Assembly: GCF_005048155.1 (NCBI RefSeq) | Contig: NZ_SUMB01000002.1 | Location: forward strand, 868,001-932,000 | Source of the DNA: Streptomyces piniterrae | Lineage (GTDB): Bacteria > Actinomycetota > Actinomycetes > Streptomycetales > Streptomycetaceae | DNA: 64,000 bases | Reading direction: 5' to 3' | Shown here: positions 1 through 8,517 of the stretch, in pieces | Position numbering within the stretch: the first letter of the stretch is position 1 | Layout of the letters: each line of letters starts with the position of its first letter | Position numbers and translations under genes: made by a program | Notes under the pieces: model-generated | What the model was told of the DNA's origin: nothing | Database searches by the model: none | The model's input: the letters and a program-made list of their open reading frames with translations, nothing else

Positions 1-1772
1 ACTTCCTCGCCATGGAACACGTCGAGGGCACCCCCTTGACCCAATGGGTCGTCCTCCACCATCCGCTGACCAGGGCATGTCCCGACCCCCAGGAGATCCG
101 CCGGTACGCCGATCAGGTGCGCGCCATCATCGAGCGGACGCGGGTCATCACCGACTCCTTGCTGGAGCGCGGAACCGCGCACGGTGACCTGCACCCCGGC
201 AACCTCATCGTGGCCGACGACGGGTCGGTCCATCTGGTGGACTTCGAATTCGCCAGGGACCGGGGAGAGGACCCCGAGCCGGGGCTCGGCGCGCCGGGTT
301 TCGTGCCACCACCGGGGCTCACCGACGAACAAGCCCACCGGTTCGCGACAGCGGCGATCTGGCTCCACTGCATGCTGCCCCTGAGCCCGCTGCTCGAACT
401 CGCCCCGGAGAAGACCGAACGCCAGGTGCGGGAGGTGCAGCAGCTCTTCGAGCTGCCGCACGACATCTGCGAAGCGTTTCTCGACGACCTCCGCCCCACG
501 CCGAAGGACGCCGCCCCGCCCCGCCGTGAGGTCGGCGACTCACCCCTCCGCTTCGGCCCGCAGGCACCGCCGTGGTCCGAGATCCGCGCCTCCGCCGCCC
601 GCGCCCTCACACTCAGCGCCACCCCACACCGTCAGGACCGGCTCTTTCCCGGTGACGTCAAGCAGTTCCCGCACGGCGGTTCCGGATTCGCCTACGGCGC
701 CGCCGGTGTGCTGCACGCCCTGGCGACCGCCGGGCGGCGAAGAGATCCACGTCTGGAGGAATGGCTGCTGGAGTCCGTCACCCGGCGCACCCCGCTGCTG
801 CCGGGGTTCTACGACGGCGCCCTCGGCATCTCCTATGCGCTCGACGGGCTCGGCTACCGGGACGCGGCCGACCGGCTGGTGGCCCAGGCGCTCGGCAGGC
901 TCCCCGAAGTCACCGGCGCCAATCTCTTCGACGGCCTGGCCGGAACGGGGCTGCAGCTGCTGCGCCGGACCCGTTCGGGCCAGGAGGACCACCGGGCGGT
1001 GATCGGCGAGATCGCCAACCGGCTGGCCGGCTCCGTCGAGAGCGGCGTACTGCGCGGCTCGCCCGGAGGGGCCGGCGGACAGCGGCAGGACCCGGGCACC
1101 CGGCGTATGACCTACGAAGCCGGGCTGCTGTACGGCTGGTCCGGCGTGGCGCTCTTCTTCCTGCACCTGCAGGAACTCACCAAGGACGAGGCGTGCCTGG
1201 ACCTCGCCCGGCGCGCACTGCACCGTGACCTCGACTCCTGTGTGGAGCTCGCGGACGGCTCGGTGCAGATCCGGGACGATGCCAACCGCGCCCTGCCCTA
1301 TCTCGCCAACGGCGGCGCGGGCATCGCGCTCATCGCCGATCTGCTGCTCGCCGTCCGCCATGACGACCGATCGGCCGAGGCCCTCCCCGGGCTGCTGCTG
1401 GCCTGCACCCCCGAACTGGTGCTGGGCAGCGGTCTCTTCCACGGGCGCGCCGGCCTGCTGGCGGTCCTCAGCCGTCTCACCGCGCGCCGTCCCGAACTGG
1501 GGCACGGCACATCGAGCCACCGGCTGCTCGGCACGCTCGACCGCCATGCCCTCTCATACCGGGGGCACCTCGCCTTCCCCGGTGACCACAACCTGCGGCT
1601 TTCCATGGACGTGGCCACCGGGACCGCGGGAGTGCTCCTCGCACTCAAGACCGCCTACGGAAAGGAGGACACCGAGTTCCTGCCTTTCATCAGCCTTCCG
1701 GGAGACACCCCCGGCCCTGACACCGAGGGCTCTCCCCGTTCCGACAGTGCAACTGAATTCACAGAGAGGTGA
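1..1772 (+). CDS. lanKC: Class III lanthipeptide synthetase LanKC, 3' part
   Basis: The reading frame is already open at base 1, so the N-terminal lyase domain and most of the kinase lie outside the window. Counting from the ATG at 12, the kinase catalytic loop HGDLHPGNL is at residues 57-65 and the metal-binding DFE at 77-79. A LanC-like cyclase domain follows (about residues 200-560), with repeated Gly-rich helical motifs such as YLANGGAG and GLFHGRAGLL. The cysteine and CHG zinc ligands of class I/II/IV cyclases are missing (LFHG stands where CHG would be), which points to class III. These enzymes phosphorylate and eliminate Ser/Thr in a precursor and close lanthionine or labionin rings. 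The TGA stop lies within the ribosome binding site of the precursor gene, so the two are translationally linked. Class is inferred from motifs; no search was done. Confidence 0.9.
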   Translation, partial: FLAMEHVEGTPLTQWVVLHHPLTRACPDPQEIRRYADQVRAIIERTRVITDSLLERGTAHGDLHPGNLIVADDGSVHLVDFEFARDRGEDPEPGLGAPGFVPPPGLTDEQAHRFATAAIWLHCMLPLSPLLELAPEKTERQVREVQQLFELPHDICEAFLDDLRPTPKDAAPPRREVGDSPLRFGPQAPPWSEIRASAARALTLSATPHRQDRLFPGDVKQFPHGGSGFAYGAAGVLHALATAGRRRDPRLEEWLLESVTRRTPLLPGFYDGALGISYALDGLGYRDAADRLVAQALGRLPEVTGANLFDGLAGTGLQLLRRTRSGQEDHRAVIGEIANRLAGSVESGVLRGSPGGAGGQRQDPGTRRMTYEAGLLYGWSGVALFFLHLQELTKDEACLDLARRALHRDLDSCVELADGSVQIRDDANRALPYLANGGAGIALIADLLLAVRHDDRSAEALPGLLLACTPELVLGSGLFHGRAGLLAVLSRLTARRPELGHGTSSHRLLGTLDRHALSYRGHLAFPGDHNLRLSMDVATGTAGVLLALKTAYGKEDTEFLPFISLPGDTPGPDTEGSPRSDSATEFTER

Positions 1773-1777
1773 TCACC

Positions 1778-1885
1778 ATGGGTTTCATTCTGGACCTTCA
1801 GGAGATGGAGTTCCCGCAGGAGTCCTCCCAGCTCGTCTTCAGCACGCAGAGCGTGTGGTGTTCGGTCTTCGGCTACTGCAAGTAG
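1778..1885 (+). CDS. lanA: Class III lanthipeptide precursor peptide
   Basis: A 35-codon gene starting 5 nt after the synthetase stop, with AGAGAGGT at 1763-1770 as ribosome binding site. The N-terminus carries ILDLQEME (residues 4-11), the amphipathic leader motif recognised by class III synthetases (compare the FDLQSME-type leader of RamS). The presumed core has Ser22-x2-Ser25-x2-Cys28, the Ser-Ser-Cys pattern from which labionin or lanthionine rings are made, then Ser29-x4-Cys34 and a C-terminal Lys. The core is hydrophobic and aromatic (SVWCSVFGYCK), reminiscent of labyrinthopeptins. There is no obvious leader cleavage site and no dedicated protease or transporter in the window; those may lie upstream of base 1. 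Confidence 0.88.
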   Translation: MGFILDLQEMEFPQESSQLVFSTQSVWCSVFGYCK

Positions 1886-1907
1886 GAGCCTGACCGACCC
1901 TCAGACC

Positions 1908-1947
1908 GGCGCTGGGGCGGGGGACCTGACCCCCCTGCCCCAGCGCC
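1908..1947 (+). terminator. Strong hairpin terminator after the lanthipeptide genes
   Basis: GGCGCTGGGGC pairs perfectly with GCCCCAGCGCC (11 bp), and the inner GGGGG/CCCCC extends the stem around a short loop. It begins 22 nt after the precursor stop, and no gene follows for about 400 nt, so it should end the lanKC-lanA transcript. Confidence 0.8.
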
Positions 1948-2013
1948 TTGCTGTGTTCGCGCGCGGCCGGGCCGGAGCCCCTGGCACCTCACTCGGCCAA
2001 GAAGTGAACATCA

Positions 2014-2041
2014 TTGACGCAAAAAGAAGCACGCATAATGT
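2014..2041 (+). promoter_or_regulatory. Candidate vegetative promoter (TTGACG-16-TAATGT)
   Basis: A -35-like TTGACG (2014-2019) and a -10-like TAATGT (2036-2041) are separated by 16 bp in a locally A-rich stretch, unusual for this GC-rich DNA. It lies downstream of the lanthipeptide terminator and about 600 nt upstream of the azasugar operon, so it could drive a long leader for that operon or a small RNA. Sequence resemblance only. Confidence 0.45.
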
Positions 2042-2088
2042 TTGAAATGATCACGCTCCATGCTCAGAAGGCGCTTTCCTGGTGGCGA

Positions 2089-2110
2089 TGACGCCCCTTT
2101 TGGGGCGTCA
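2089..2110 (+). other. Perfect 9-bp hairpin in the leader region
   Basis: TGACGCCCC (2089-2097), a TTTT loop and GGGGCGTCA (2102-2110) form a perfect stem about 50 nt downstream of the candidate promoter. No U tract follows, so it is either an unusual terminator or a leader structure. The rest of the 1948-2643 intergenic stretch shows no clear gene apart from the tiny ORF listed next. Confidence 0.5.
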
Positions 2111-2337
2111 GAAACCCCGTCGGATCGTCATTTACGCAGGTCAACCCGGCGTCTCCAGGCGCTTACCGGTGAAACCACGGGCATGTCGGACGAACTCCCG
2201 CAGATGATCTAGGCAATCGAACATTGAACCTGTTAGAGTTCTGGCGTCGGGAGCTGAAAGGCCCACAGAGCTGGACACATCTCCCGGGCGTATTCCCAGA
2301 TGCCGCGCAGACCAGCGCATCGTTACACGGGGGAATC

Positions 2338-2439
2338 ATGAGCAGCAAGATCTACTTCATGCGGGATGGCGTGACCCGATCGGCCATCGCTGTGCGACAT
2401 CACACCCAACCTGCATTCCTGTCACTCACACAGCCCTGA
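2338..2439 (+). CDS. Possible 33-residue leader peptide
   Basis: An ATG preceded by CGGGGGAATC opens a 33-codon frame containing MSSKIYFMRDGVTRSAI near its start. It has no cysteine, no lanthipeptide leader motif and no family I recognise. It ends 204 nt before the azasugar operon. It may be a chance ORF; the only support is the GGGGG spaced for ribosome binding. Confidence 0.22.
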   Translation: MSSKIYFMRDGVTRSAIAVRHHTQPAFLSLTQP

Positions 2440-2643
2440 GCGATGCTTGGCCGGCCCGGGTGCCGGCTTAGCAGGTGGCACCACCGGACAACGCAACAGA
2501 GTTTTTGTCGCATCCGGTCAACACCCATGTTCAGGCGGCGAGTTCGTCCGTCCCGCATCGAGACCCGCTGACGGGCGTCGGTGGCTGCGCAGAAACGTTC
2601 CGGCCAGCCGATGCCAAGAGCGGCTTCCCCTCAAGGAGCACTC

Positions 2644-3912
2644 ATGGACGTCAAAGACGTACGCGACTTCATCTACTACCCCGTCAGCGCCCAGAAGATG
2701 GTGCGCGGCGAAGGGATCTACCTCTACGACGAGGACGGCAACGAGTACCTCGACTGTGCGTCGGCCACCTTCAACCTCAGCCTCGGGTACTCCCACCCGG
2801 CGGTCATAGCGGCGATGAAGGAGCAGTTAGACCTCTTCACGCACCTGACCTCGTCCATGCAGAGCGACCCCATCAACGGGCTGGTCAAGAGACTGGTGGA
2901 GGTCTCCCCGGACAATCTCACCAAGGTCCACCCGAAGGTCTCCGGCGGCTCCACCGCCAACGAGGGCGCCATCAAGATGGCGCAGCACGCCACCGGCCGC
3001 TCCGAGGTCATCTCCCTGTTCCGCAGCCACCTCGGACAGACCATGATGATGACCTCGATGTCCGGCAACGCCTTCCGCAAGGAGCCGTTCCCCTCCCTCT
3101 TCCCGCGCACCCTGCAGGTGCCGGACCCGTACTGCTTCCGGTGCTTCTACGGCCAGAAGGAAGGCAGCTGCGGGATGATGTGCGTCGACCGCATCGAGGA
3201 CTTCCTGGAGTACGCCAGCACCGGTCAGGTCGCCGCCATCGTCGTCGAGCCGATCTCCGGCAACGGCGGCAACATCGTCCCGCCGGACGGCTACTTCCAG
3301 AAACTGCGGGCCTTCTGCGACGAGCACGACATCGTGCTCATCTTCGACGAGATCCAGACCGGGATCGGCCGCACCGGGGAGATGTTCGCGGCCCAGCACT
3401 TCGGGGTCGAGCCCGACGCCATCACCACCGCCAAGGGGCTCGGCGGTTCCGGCGCCCAGGTCGCCGCGATCCTCACCAACGAGCGGCTGGGCGGCCTGCC
3501 GGCCAACCACCACTCCTTCACCTACGGCGCCAACCTGCTGGCGGCCGCGGCGGCCAACGTCACCCTCGACATCATCCGGCAGCCGGAGTTCCTCGCCAAC
3601 GTGCGCGCCACCGGCAACTACATCCTCGGCCGCCTCGCGGACATGAAGACCCGCTACCCGGCCATCGTCGACGTACGCGGCGTCGGCCTCATGATCGGCT
3701 TCGAGATGGCGGAGCCCGACGGCAAGCCCGCCGTCAAGCTCACCAACCACCTGGCCGGCGCGGCCGGGCAGCACGGACTGATCCTGCGGACCTCCCGCTA
3801 CGGCTACGGCAATGTGCTCAAGATCCGCCCGCCGCTGATCCTCACCCTCGACCAGGCCGAGTTGCTGTGCGACCGGCTGGAGAACCTCTTCCTCGCGGAG
3901 CTTTCCTCATGA
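2644..3912 (+). CDS. gabT1: Class III (GabT-type) aminotransferase, first azasugar gene
   Basis: A 422-residue fold-type I PLP aminotransferase. The start is ATG 2644, set by AAGGAG at 2633-2638; the frame stays open further upstream but without a ribosome binding site. Class III signatures: IFDEIQTGIGRTGEMFA around Asp235, and Lys264 in TTAKGLGGSG as the probable Schiff-base lysine. Followed, with ATGA overlaps, by an IMPase-family phosphatase and a zinc dehydrogenase. This trio matches the gabT1-yktC1-gutB1 set that makes 1-deoxynojirimycin-type azasugars in Bacillus, where GabT1 aminates C2 of fructose 6-phosphate. The function is inferred from this gene order plus family; an aminocyclitol or aminosugar route is the main alternative. 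Leu62 is a TTA codon (2827-2829), implying dependence on the bldA tRNA. Confidence 0.85.
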   Translation: MDVKDVRDFIYYPVSAQKMVRGEGIYLYDEDGNEYLDCASATFNLSLGYSHPAVIAAMKEQLDLFTHLTSSMQSDPINGLVKRLVEVSPDNLTKVHPKVSGGSTANEGAIKMAQHATGRSEVISLFRSHLGQTMMMTSMSGNAFRKEPFPSLFPRTLQVPDPYCFRCFYGQKEGSCGMMCVDRIEDFLEYASTGQVAAIVVEPISGNGGNIVPPDGYFQKLRAFCDEHDIVLIFDEIQTGIGRTGEMFAAQHFGVEPDAITTAKGLGGSGAQVAAILTNERLGGLPANHHSFTYGANLLAAAAANVTLDIIRQPEFLANVRATGNYILGRLADMKTRYPAIVDVRGVGLMIGFEMAEPDGKPAVKLTNHLAGAAGQHGLILRTSRYGYGNVLKIRPPLILTLDQAELLCDRLENLFLAELSS

Positions 3913-4862
3913 AGAACCTTCTGACCGGCCTCGGACAGCATGTGCGGTCCGAGCTGATGGCCTACGCGGACCGGGGACTGGCCCGGCAGGTGCACGGCGA
4001 CTCCCCGGGCGGCGACGCCCAGTTCGACGTGGACGAGGTCGCCGAGCGCGCCGTGGTGGAATATCTGCGCGCCCATGCCGAGATCCCGCTGGCGGTCTAC
4101 ACCGAGGACGGCTCGCTTCTGGAGCTGGCGCCCGACCCGCAGTATGTACTGGTCGTGGACCCCATCGACGGGACCCGGCCCACCTCGGCCGGCCTGGAGA
4201 TGGGCATGGTGTCGATCGCGGCCGCACCGCTGGAGAAGGACTCGCCGACCCTGGCCGATGTCACCGCCGCGTATCTCCTGGAAATCAAGTCCGGCGCCTG
4301 GATCTACGGGGACGACGACGAGGGGCTGTCCAGCGGCGGTTACGCCCATCCGCTGCCGCGGCTCAGCCGGACCACGGACCCCGCGAAGATGTTCTGGTCG
4401 ATCGAGTTCAACGGCCACCCCATGCACCTGATGAACGCGGCCTACGCACATCTGGTGGACCGGTCCGCCAACACCGGTGGCGTCTTCGTGTTCAACAGCG
4501 CCTCCTTCTCCATCTCCCGCGTCATCACCGGCCAACTCGACTCCTACGTCGACATCGGCAACCGCATCCTGCGCGACCACCCGCACACCGAAGCGGAGTT
4601 CCTCAAGGCCGGGCGGGGTTCGATCCTGCACCTCTTCCCGTACGACATCGCCGCCGCGGTCTATCTCGCCAAGCTCAGCGGGGTCACGATCACCGACGCC
4701 TACGGCGAGGACCTGGGGACCACCGAACTGCTCGACCTGGACCCCATGAACCAGAAGTCGTGCATCGCGGCGGCCACCCCCCAGCTCCACAAGGAACTGC
4801 TCGGCGCCATCCGCTGGGACATCCCGGGCGCCACCCCCACGACGGCAGGAGACGCGGCATGA
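3909..4862 (+). CDS. yktC1: Inositol-monophosphatase-family sugar phosphatase, second azasugar gene
   Basis: A 317-residue protein of the Mg-dependent FIG/IMPase superfamily. The metal-binding signature DPIDGTRPTSAG begins at residue 84 and an acidic metal-site segment DAQFDVDEVAE lies near residue 36. Its start codon overlaps the aminotransferase stop (ATGA), so ATG 3909 is secure. In the azasugar pathway this enzyme would remove the 6-phosphate from 2-amino-2-deoxy-mannitol 6-phosphate-like intermediates before dehydrogenation. The canonical Asn after DGT (DGTxN) is not present (RPTSAG follows), so the substrate may differ from inositol phosphate. Cytoplasmic; co-translated with both neighbours. 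Confidence 0.82.
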   Translation: MKNLLTGLGQHVRSELMAYADRGLARQVHGDSPGGDAQFDVDEVAERAVVEYLRAHAEIPLAVYTEDGSLLELAPDPQYVLVVDPIDGTRPTSAGLEMGMVSIAAAPLEKDSPTLADVTAAYLLEIKSGAWIYGDDDEGLSSGGYAHPLPRLSRTTDPAKMFWSIEFNGHPMHLMNAAYAHLVDRSANTGGVFVFNSASFSISRVITGQLDSYVDIGNRILRDHPHTEAEFLKAGRGSILHLFPYDIAAAVYLAKLSGVTITDAYGEDLGTTELLDLDPMNQKSCIAAATPQLHKELLGAIRWDIPGATPTTAGDAA

Positions 4863-5893
4863 AGGCACTGATCCTCAACCAGCAGCGGACCATCTCGCTG
4901 GTCGACCATCCCAAGCCCGAGGCCGACGCTCCCACCGACATCGTCGTCCGGGTCGTACAGACCGGCATCTGCGGCACCGACCGCAGCGTCTTAGTGGGCA
5001 AGTTCCCCGCCGAACCCGGCGTCGTGATGGGCCATGAGGCGGTCGGCTTCGTCGACTCGGTCGGCTCCGCCGTCACCGGGCACCAGCCGGGCGACCGGGT
5101 CATCATCAACCCCACGCTCTACTGCGGCGGTTGCCCGTCCTGCCTCAAGGGCCACTGGGACTTCTGCGTCAACAAGGCCGGTACGGAGGTCGGCCTCGAC
5201 CTCGACGGCGCGTTCGCCGAGTACATCCGGCTCCCCGAACGATTCATCCACGCCATGCCGGAGGGTATGGACTTCGACCGCGCGGTGGTCGTCGAGCCCC
5301 TGGCCTGCGCCCTCAACAACATCGAGGCGGGCGACCTGCGGGCCGGCGAGACCGCGGTCATCGTCGGCGGCGGCCCGGTGGGCGTGGTGTGCGCGATGGC
5401 GGCCCAGCACTACGGCGCCCGGGTGCTGCTGATCGAGCCGGACCCCTACCGCCAGGAACTGTGCCGCAAGGTCTTCGCACAGTCCGACGACGGGCGGGTC
5501 AGCGTGCACGCCCCGGACGAGGCCGAGCTGGCCGAACGCGGCGATGTCGTCATCGACACCGTCGGAAGCCTGCTGGAACAGAGCCTGGGGTACGCGGCCA
5601 CCCGCGGCCGGGTCGTCATCATGGGATACAACAGCAATGCCGCGGCGACCGTACGGCCGCTGGAGCTCCTCCAGCGCGGCCTGCGGATCATCGGCGCCGG
5701 CGACTACAACAGCCAGCTGTTCCCCAAGGCGATCGAGCTGGCCCAGTGGCTGCCGCTGGAGAAGCTGGTCACCCACCGCTTCCCGCTGGAGGAGCACGAA
5801 GCGGCCTTCGCCGCCCTCGCCGCCGCCCCCGGCACCCCGTACTCCGCGCTGAAGGTCGTACTCGTACCCGACTCGTCCGGAGACCCCGCGTGA
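4859..5893 (+). CDS. gutB1: Zinc-dependent polyol/aminopolyol dehydrogenase, third azasugar gene
   Basis: A 344-residue medium-chain dehydrogenase. Catalytic-zinc residues: Cys38 in GICGTD and His59-Glu60 in MGHEAVGF. The four structural-zinc cysteines are present at 89, 92, 95 and 103. A Rossmann glycine motif VGGGPVG sits mid-protein. ATG 4859 overlaps the phosphatase stop. In the Bacillus pathway GutB1 oxidises C6 of the aminopolyol, and the aldehyde then cyclises to the piperidine (nojirimycin or mannojirimycin). Leu45 is encoded by TTA (4991-4993), the second TTA codon in this operon, so expression should be tied to bldA and late growth. Sorbitol or threonine dehydrogenase activity cannot be excluded on sequence alone. 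Confidence 0.85.
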   Translation: MKALILNQQRTISLVDHPKPEADAPTDIVVRVVQTGICGTDRSVLVGKFPAEPGVVMGHEAVGFVDSVGSAVTGHQPGDRVIINPTLYCGGCPSCLKGHWDFCVNKAGTEVGLDLDGAFAEYIRLPERFIHAMPEGMDFDRAVVVEPLACALNNIEAGDLRAGETAVIVGGGPVGVVCAMAAQHYGARVLLIEPDPYRQELCRKVFAQSDDGRVSVHAPDEAELAERGDVVIDTVGSLLEQSLGYAATRGRVVIMGYNSNAAATVRPLELLQRGLRIIGAGDYNSQLFPKAIELAQWLPLEKLVTHRFPLEEHEAAFAALAAAPGTPYSALKVVLVPDSSGDPA

Positions 5894-7752
5894 ACTCTCC
5901 CCGTCTTTCGCTCCTGCCCGGACTCAACCGCCCGGTCGTCATAGGCGAATACCCCTACTACCGTGCGCAGCCCGAGCGGTGGGCACCCAATCTGCGGGAA
6001 CTGCGGCGCCTCGGTGTCGACGTGGTCTCGTGCTATCTGCCCTGGCGCTTCCACGAGACCGATGGCGAGCGGCCCTTCGACTTCACCGGGGCCACCGACC
6101 CGCAGCGCAATGTGATCGGCCTGCTGGACGCGGCCGCCGAGGCCGGGCTGGGCGTCCTGCTCAAGCCGGGACCGTTCATCCACGCCGAGGTGCAGCTCGG
6201 CGGCCTGCCGGACCGGCTCTGCACGCCGGAGCGGACGCCCTACACCGGGCTCCACGGCTGGGCCCTGACCTCGCAGGGCCGGCCGCTGCCCAGCCTGTTC
6301 GACCCGGCCGTCCGGGAGGAGACCGCGGGGTGGCTGCGGGCCGTCGCCGACGAGGTGATCGCCCCACGGCTCTCTCCCCACGGGCCTGTTGTCGCCGTCC
6401 AGCTGGGCAACGAGGGCATCTGCGGAGACGCCCACCTGCCGATCACCAGCCAGGACGGCGGCCCGCACGCCCGCGCCGCGTTCGCCACCTGGCTGGCCGG
6501 ACGGGGCCTCGCCGACGCCTCGCAGCAGACCGCGCGCGACGTCGAACAGTGGTCGCCCGAGCTGCGCGCGCTGTGGTCGAGGTGGTCAGGACGGGCCATC
6601 GCCGACGTATGGGACTGGTTCAGCGCCCTGCTGCCGGAGGGCGTGGCCAAGGTCGTCAATGTGCCGCTCGCGCCGGTCGCGGGGCCCGAACCCACCATCG
6701 ACGCCTGGGCGGCGCGCACCAGGGGCATCGCCGGCGCCGGGTACCACGTGGGGCACACCGAGTGGGTGGGCAATCCGAGTACGGACCCGGACGCCTTCCG
6801 GGCCCATCTGCTCGGCATCCGGCTCAGCCGCTCCGACGTCCTGGAGGCCAACTGGGGCTTCACCTGGACGGACAGCGGCTTCGCCGAGGCCCGTACCCCG
6901 GTCTTCAACTCGCTGCTCGCCCTGATGCTCGGGTCGGGAACGGTGAGTGTGTACACGGCCGTGGCGACCGGATCGTGGGGCGCCCACATAGAGATGGACG
7001 CACAGGGACTGCTGGCCGAGGGGGTGGATCCCGCGCTGCACGCTCCGCCGTACTGCCCGGGGGCGCCCACCACCGAGAGCGGCGAACCCGGCGCCACCGG
7101 CCGGGGGCTGCGACTGCTCGCCGCGTTCCTGGACCGCTTCGGAGACCGGCTGCTGGCGAGCGAGCTGGTACGGGACGCGGTGCTGGCCATCGACCGCGCC
7201 CTGCCCGAGGCGGAAACGTGGGCGCCGGAGGCCGACACCGCACTGCGACAGTCCGCGACAGCACTGCACGATGTGCTGCTGCGGCGGTCCCTCCTGGTGG
7301 ATCCGCAGTGGCTCGACGAGGACGGCACCACGCCCGTAACACCTCCGGAGCTCCCCGTGGCCGTACTCCGCTCGACGCCGAACGCCGCCGGGACGGACGC
7401 GCCCTCCCATGAGGTCGCCGAGCAGCTCGACAAGCTGCTGTCGGCCGTCGGACGCCCGGTGTGGACGAACGAGGAGGGCAGGGCGGCCGTCCTGCGCCGA
7501 GTGGACCGGCATCGCCACGTCGAGTTCATCGCGGTCTTCAACTCCACGGACGTCGCCGACCGGGTGACCGGTCGGGCGGGGGAGGAGCGCTACGAGATCA
7601 CCGTTCCTCCCGGTGGCGCGGTGGTGGCCGTGATATCCGGCGGCGTCCTCGAAAGCTGGCTGGCCACCCCGGCGGAACCGGACGGCCCCGCAGCCGCCCT
7701 GTCCGTCGACGGCCGGCCGAGGGACGACCTCAGCCTCCTCGTCACGACCTGA
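5890..7752 (+). CDS. GH35/42-like beta-galactosidase, fourth gene of the azasugar operon
   Basis: A 620-residue (beta/alpha)8 glycosidase with GTG start overlapping the dehydrogenase stop (GTGA). The N-terminal motif GEYPYYRAQPERW and CYLPWRFHE (residues 19-55) are typical of GH35/GH42 barrels. Asn174-Glu175 in QLGNEG is the likely acid/base and Glu320 in LEANWG the likely nucleophile. No signal peptide is visible, so it is probably cytoplasmic. A glycosidase co-translated with azasugar genes is notable because azasugars inhibit glycosidases: it could release the active compound from a glycosylated form, supply sugar precursor, or act as a tolerant isozyme. These roles are conjecture; the fold assignment is firmer. 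Confidence 0.78.
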   Translation: MNSPRLSLLPGLNRPVVIGEYPYYRAQPERWAPNLRELRRLGVDVVSCYLPWRFHETDGERPFDFTGATDPQRNVIGLLDAAAEAGLGVLLKPGPFIHAEVQLGGLPDRLCTPERTPYTGLHGWALTSQGRPLPSLFDPAVREETAGWLRAVADEVIAPRLSPHGPVVAVQLGNEGICGDAHLPITSQDGGPHARAAFATWLAGRGLADASQQTARDVEQWSPELRALWSRWSGRAIADVWDWFSALLPEGVAKVVNVPLAPVAGPEPTIDAWAARTRGIAGAGYHVGHTEWVGNPSTDPDAFRAHLLGIRLSRSDVLEANWGFTWTDSGFAEARTPVFNSLLALMLGSGTVSVYTAVATGSWGAHIEMDAQGLLAEGVDPALHAPPYCPGAPTTESGEPGATGRGLRLLAAFLDRFGDRLLASELVRDAVLAIDRALPEAETWAPEADTALRQSATALHDVLLRRSLLVDPQWLDEDGTTPVTPPELPVAVLRSTPNAAGTDAPSHEVAEQLDKLLSAVGRPVWTNEEGRAAVLRRVDRHRHVEFIAVFNSTDVADRVTGRAGEERYEITVPPGGAVVAVISGGVLESWLATPAEPDGPAAALSVDGRPRDDLSLLVTT

Positions 7753-7823
7753 GCGGAGCCCGGTTGCCGGTCGCATGTGGTCGGCAACCGGGCCCGCACA
7801 CCGATCCACCGGAACAGGTCGCC

Positions 7824-8237
7824 TCAGGCCCGGTACAGCGCCTCTTCGAGGCGTGCCTTCACGACCTCCTCGTACTCACGGCCCTGGCGCCTGTCCTTGC
7901 GCCGGTTGGCGTCCAGGGCTCGTTCGGCATAGTCCTCGGACTTCTTCAGGAGGTCCCTGACCCGTTCCCGGTGGTGTGCGTTCCGGCAGGCGGGCAAGGC
8001 GTGGCCGATCTCCTTGACGGTGGCGTCGTTGTACCTGGCGGCCTCTCTCGTGTCCCCGTCGTCGCTGGACATGATGGCGTAGTAGTTGCGTGACTTGGCG
8101 AAGTCGATCCTGCCCTTGCACTCCGAAGCGGCAGCGGCCGGCTGGGCCGCGGCAAGGGGAATGACGAAAGTGGCGGCGGCCAGCGCAAGCGCCGTGGCCG
8201 CCCCGGCCGTCCTGGAGTTCCCCGCTATCCCACGCAC
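7824..8237 (-). CDS. Small secreted protein of unknown function
   Basis: A 137-residue product with GTG start preceded by AGGGAGAG. Residues 1-38 form a typical Sec signal peptide (Arg-containing start, long Ala-rich core, cleavage near AAAAS). The mature part is about 100 residues, highly charged and mostly helical, with two cysteines (ECKGR and ALPACRN) that could form one disulfide, and a Lys/Arg/Glu-rich C-terminus. I recognise no family. It converges on the azasugar operon, with 71 bp between them. Confidence 0.7.
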   Translation of the reverse strand: MRGIAGNSRTAGAATALALAAATFVIPLAAAQPAAAASECKGRIDFAKSRNYYAIMSSDDGDTREAARYNDATVKEIGHALPACRNAHHRERVRDLLKKSEDYAERALDANRRKDRRQGREYEEVVKARLEEALYRA

Positions 8238-8517
8238 TGTGACTCTCCCTGGATTCCGGGACCCCTGCCGGGCCCCGTGACTGTCGGCCGGCGGTCATCC
8301 GGCCGCCACCCATCATGCCGATCCTGGAGAAGCGCTCACCTCCTCTTCAGGTCGGAGTTCCCTCCGCCGCACGGCGGAGGCAACTCCGGGGCCGACGCGC
8401 GGCGGGACGCCGCCTCGTCGGGGTGTCTCCTGCACGCGATGCTCCGCCGCGCACCGCTCGCACCGAACCGGAGACCACCTGAGCCGGAGCGAGTCCGCCA
8501 TCGGCCACAATCGGCGT

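Noticed and set aside
1778..1885. Lipolanthine/avionin-type precursor
   Set aside because: The core ends Cys-Lys rather than with a C-terminal Cys for decarboxylation, and no flavoprotein decarboxylase is seen.
2475..3908. N-terminal 478-codon extension of the phosphatase frame
   Set aside because: It is the out-of-frame reading of the aminotransferase gene; the phosphatase start at 3909 has the ATGA overlap and the family N-terminus.
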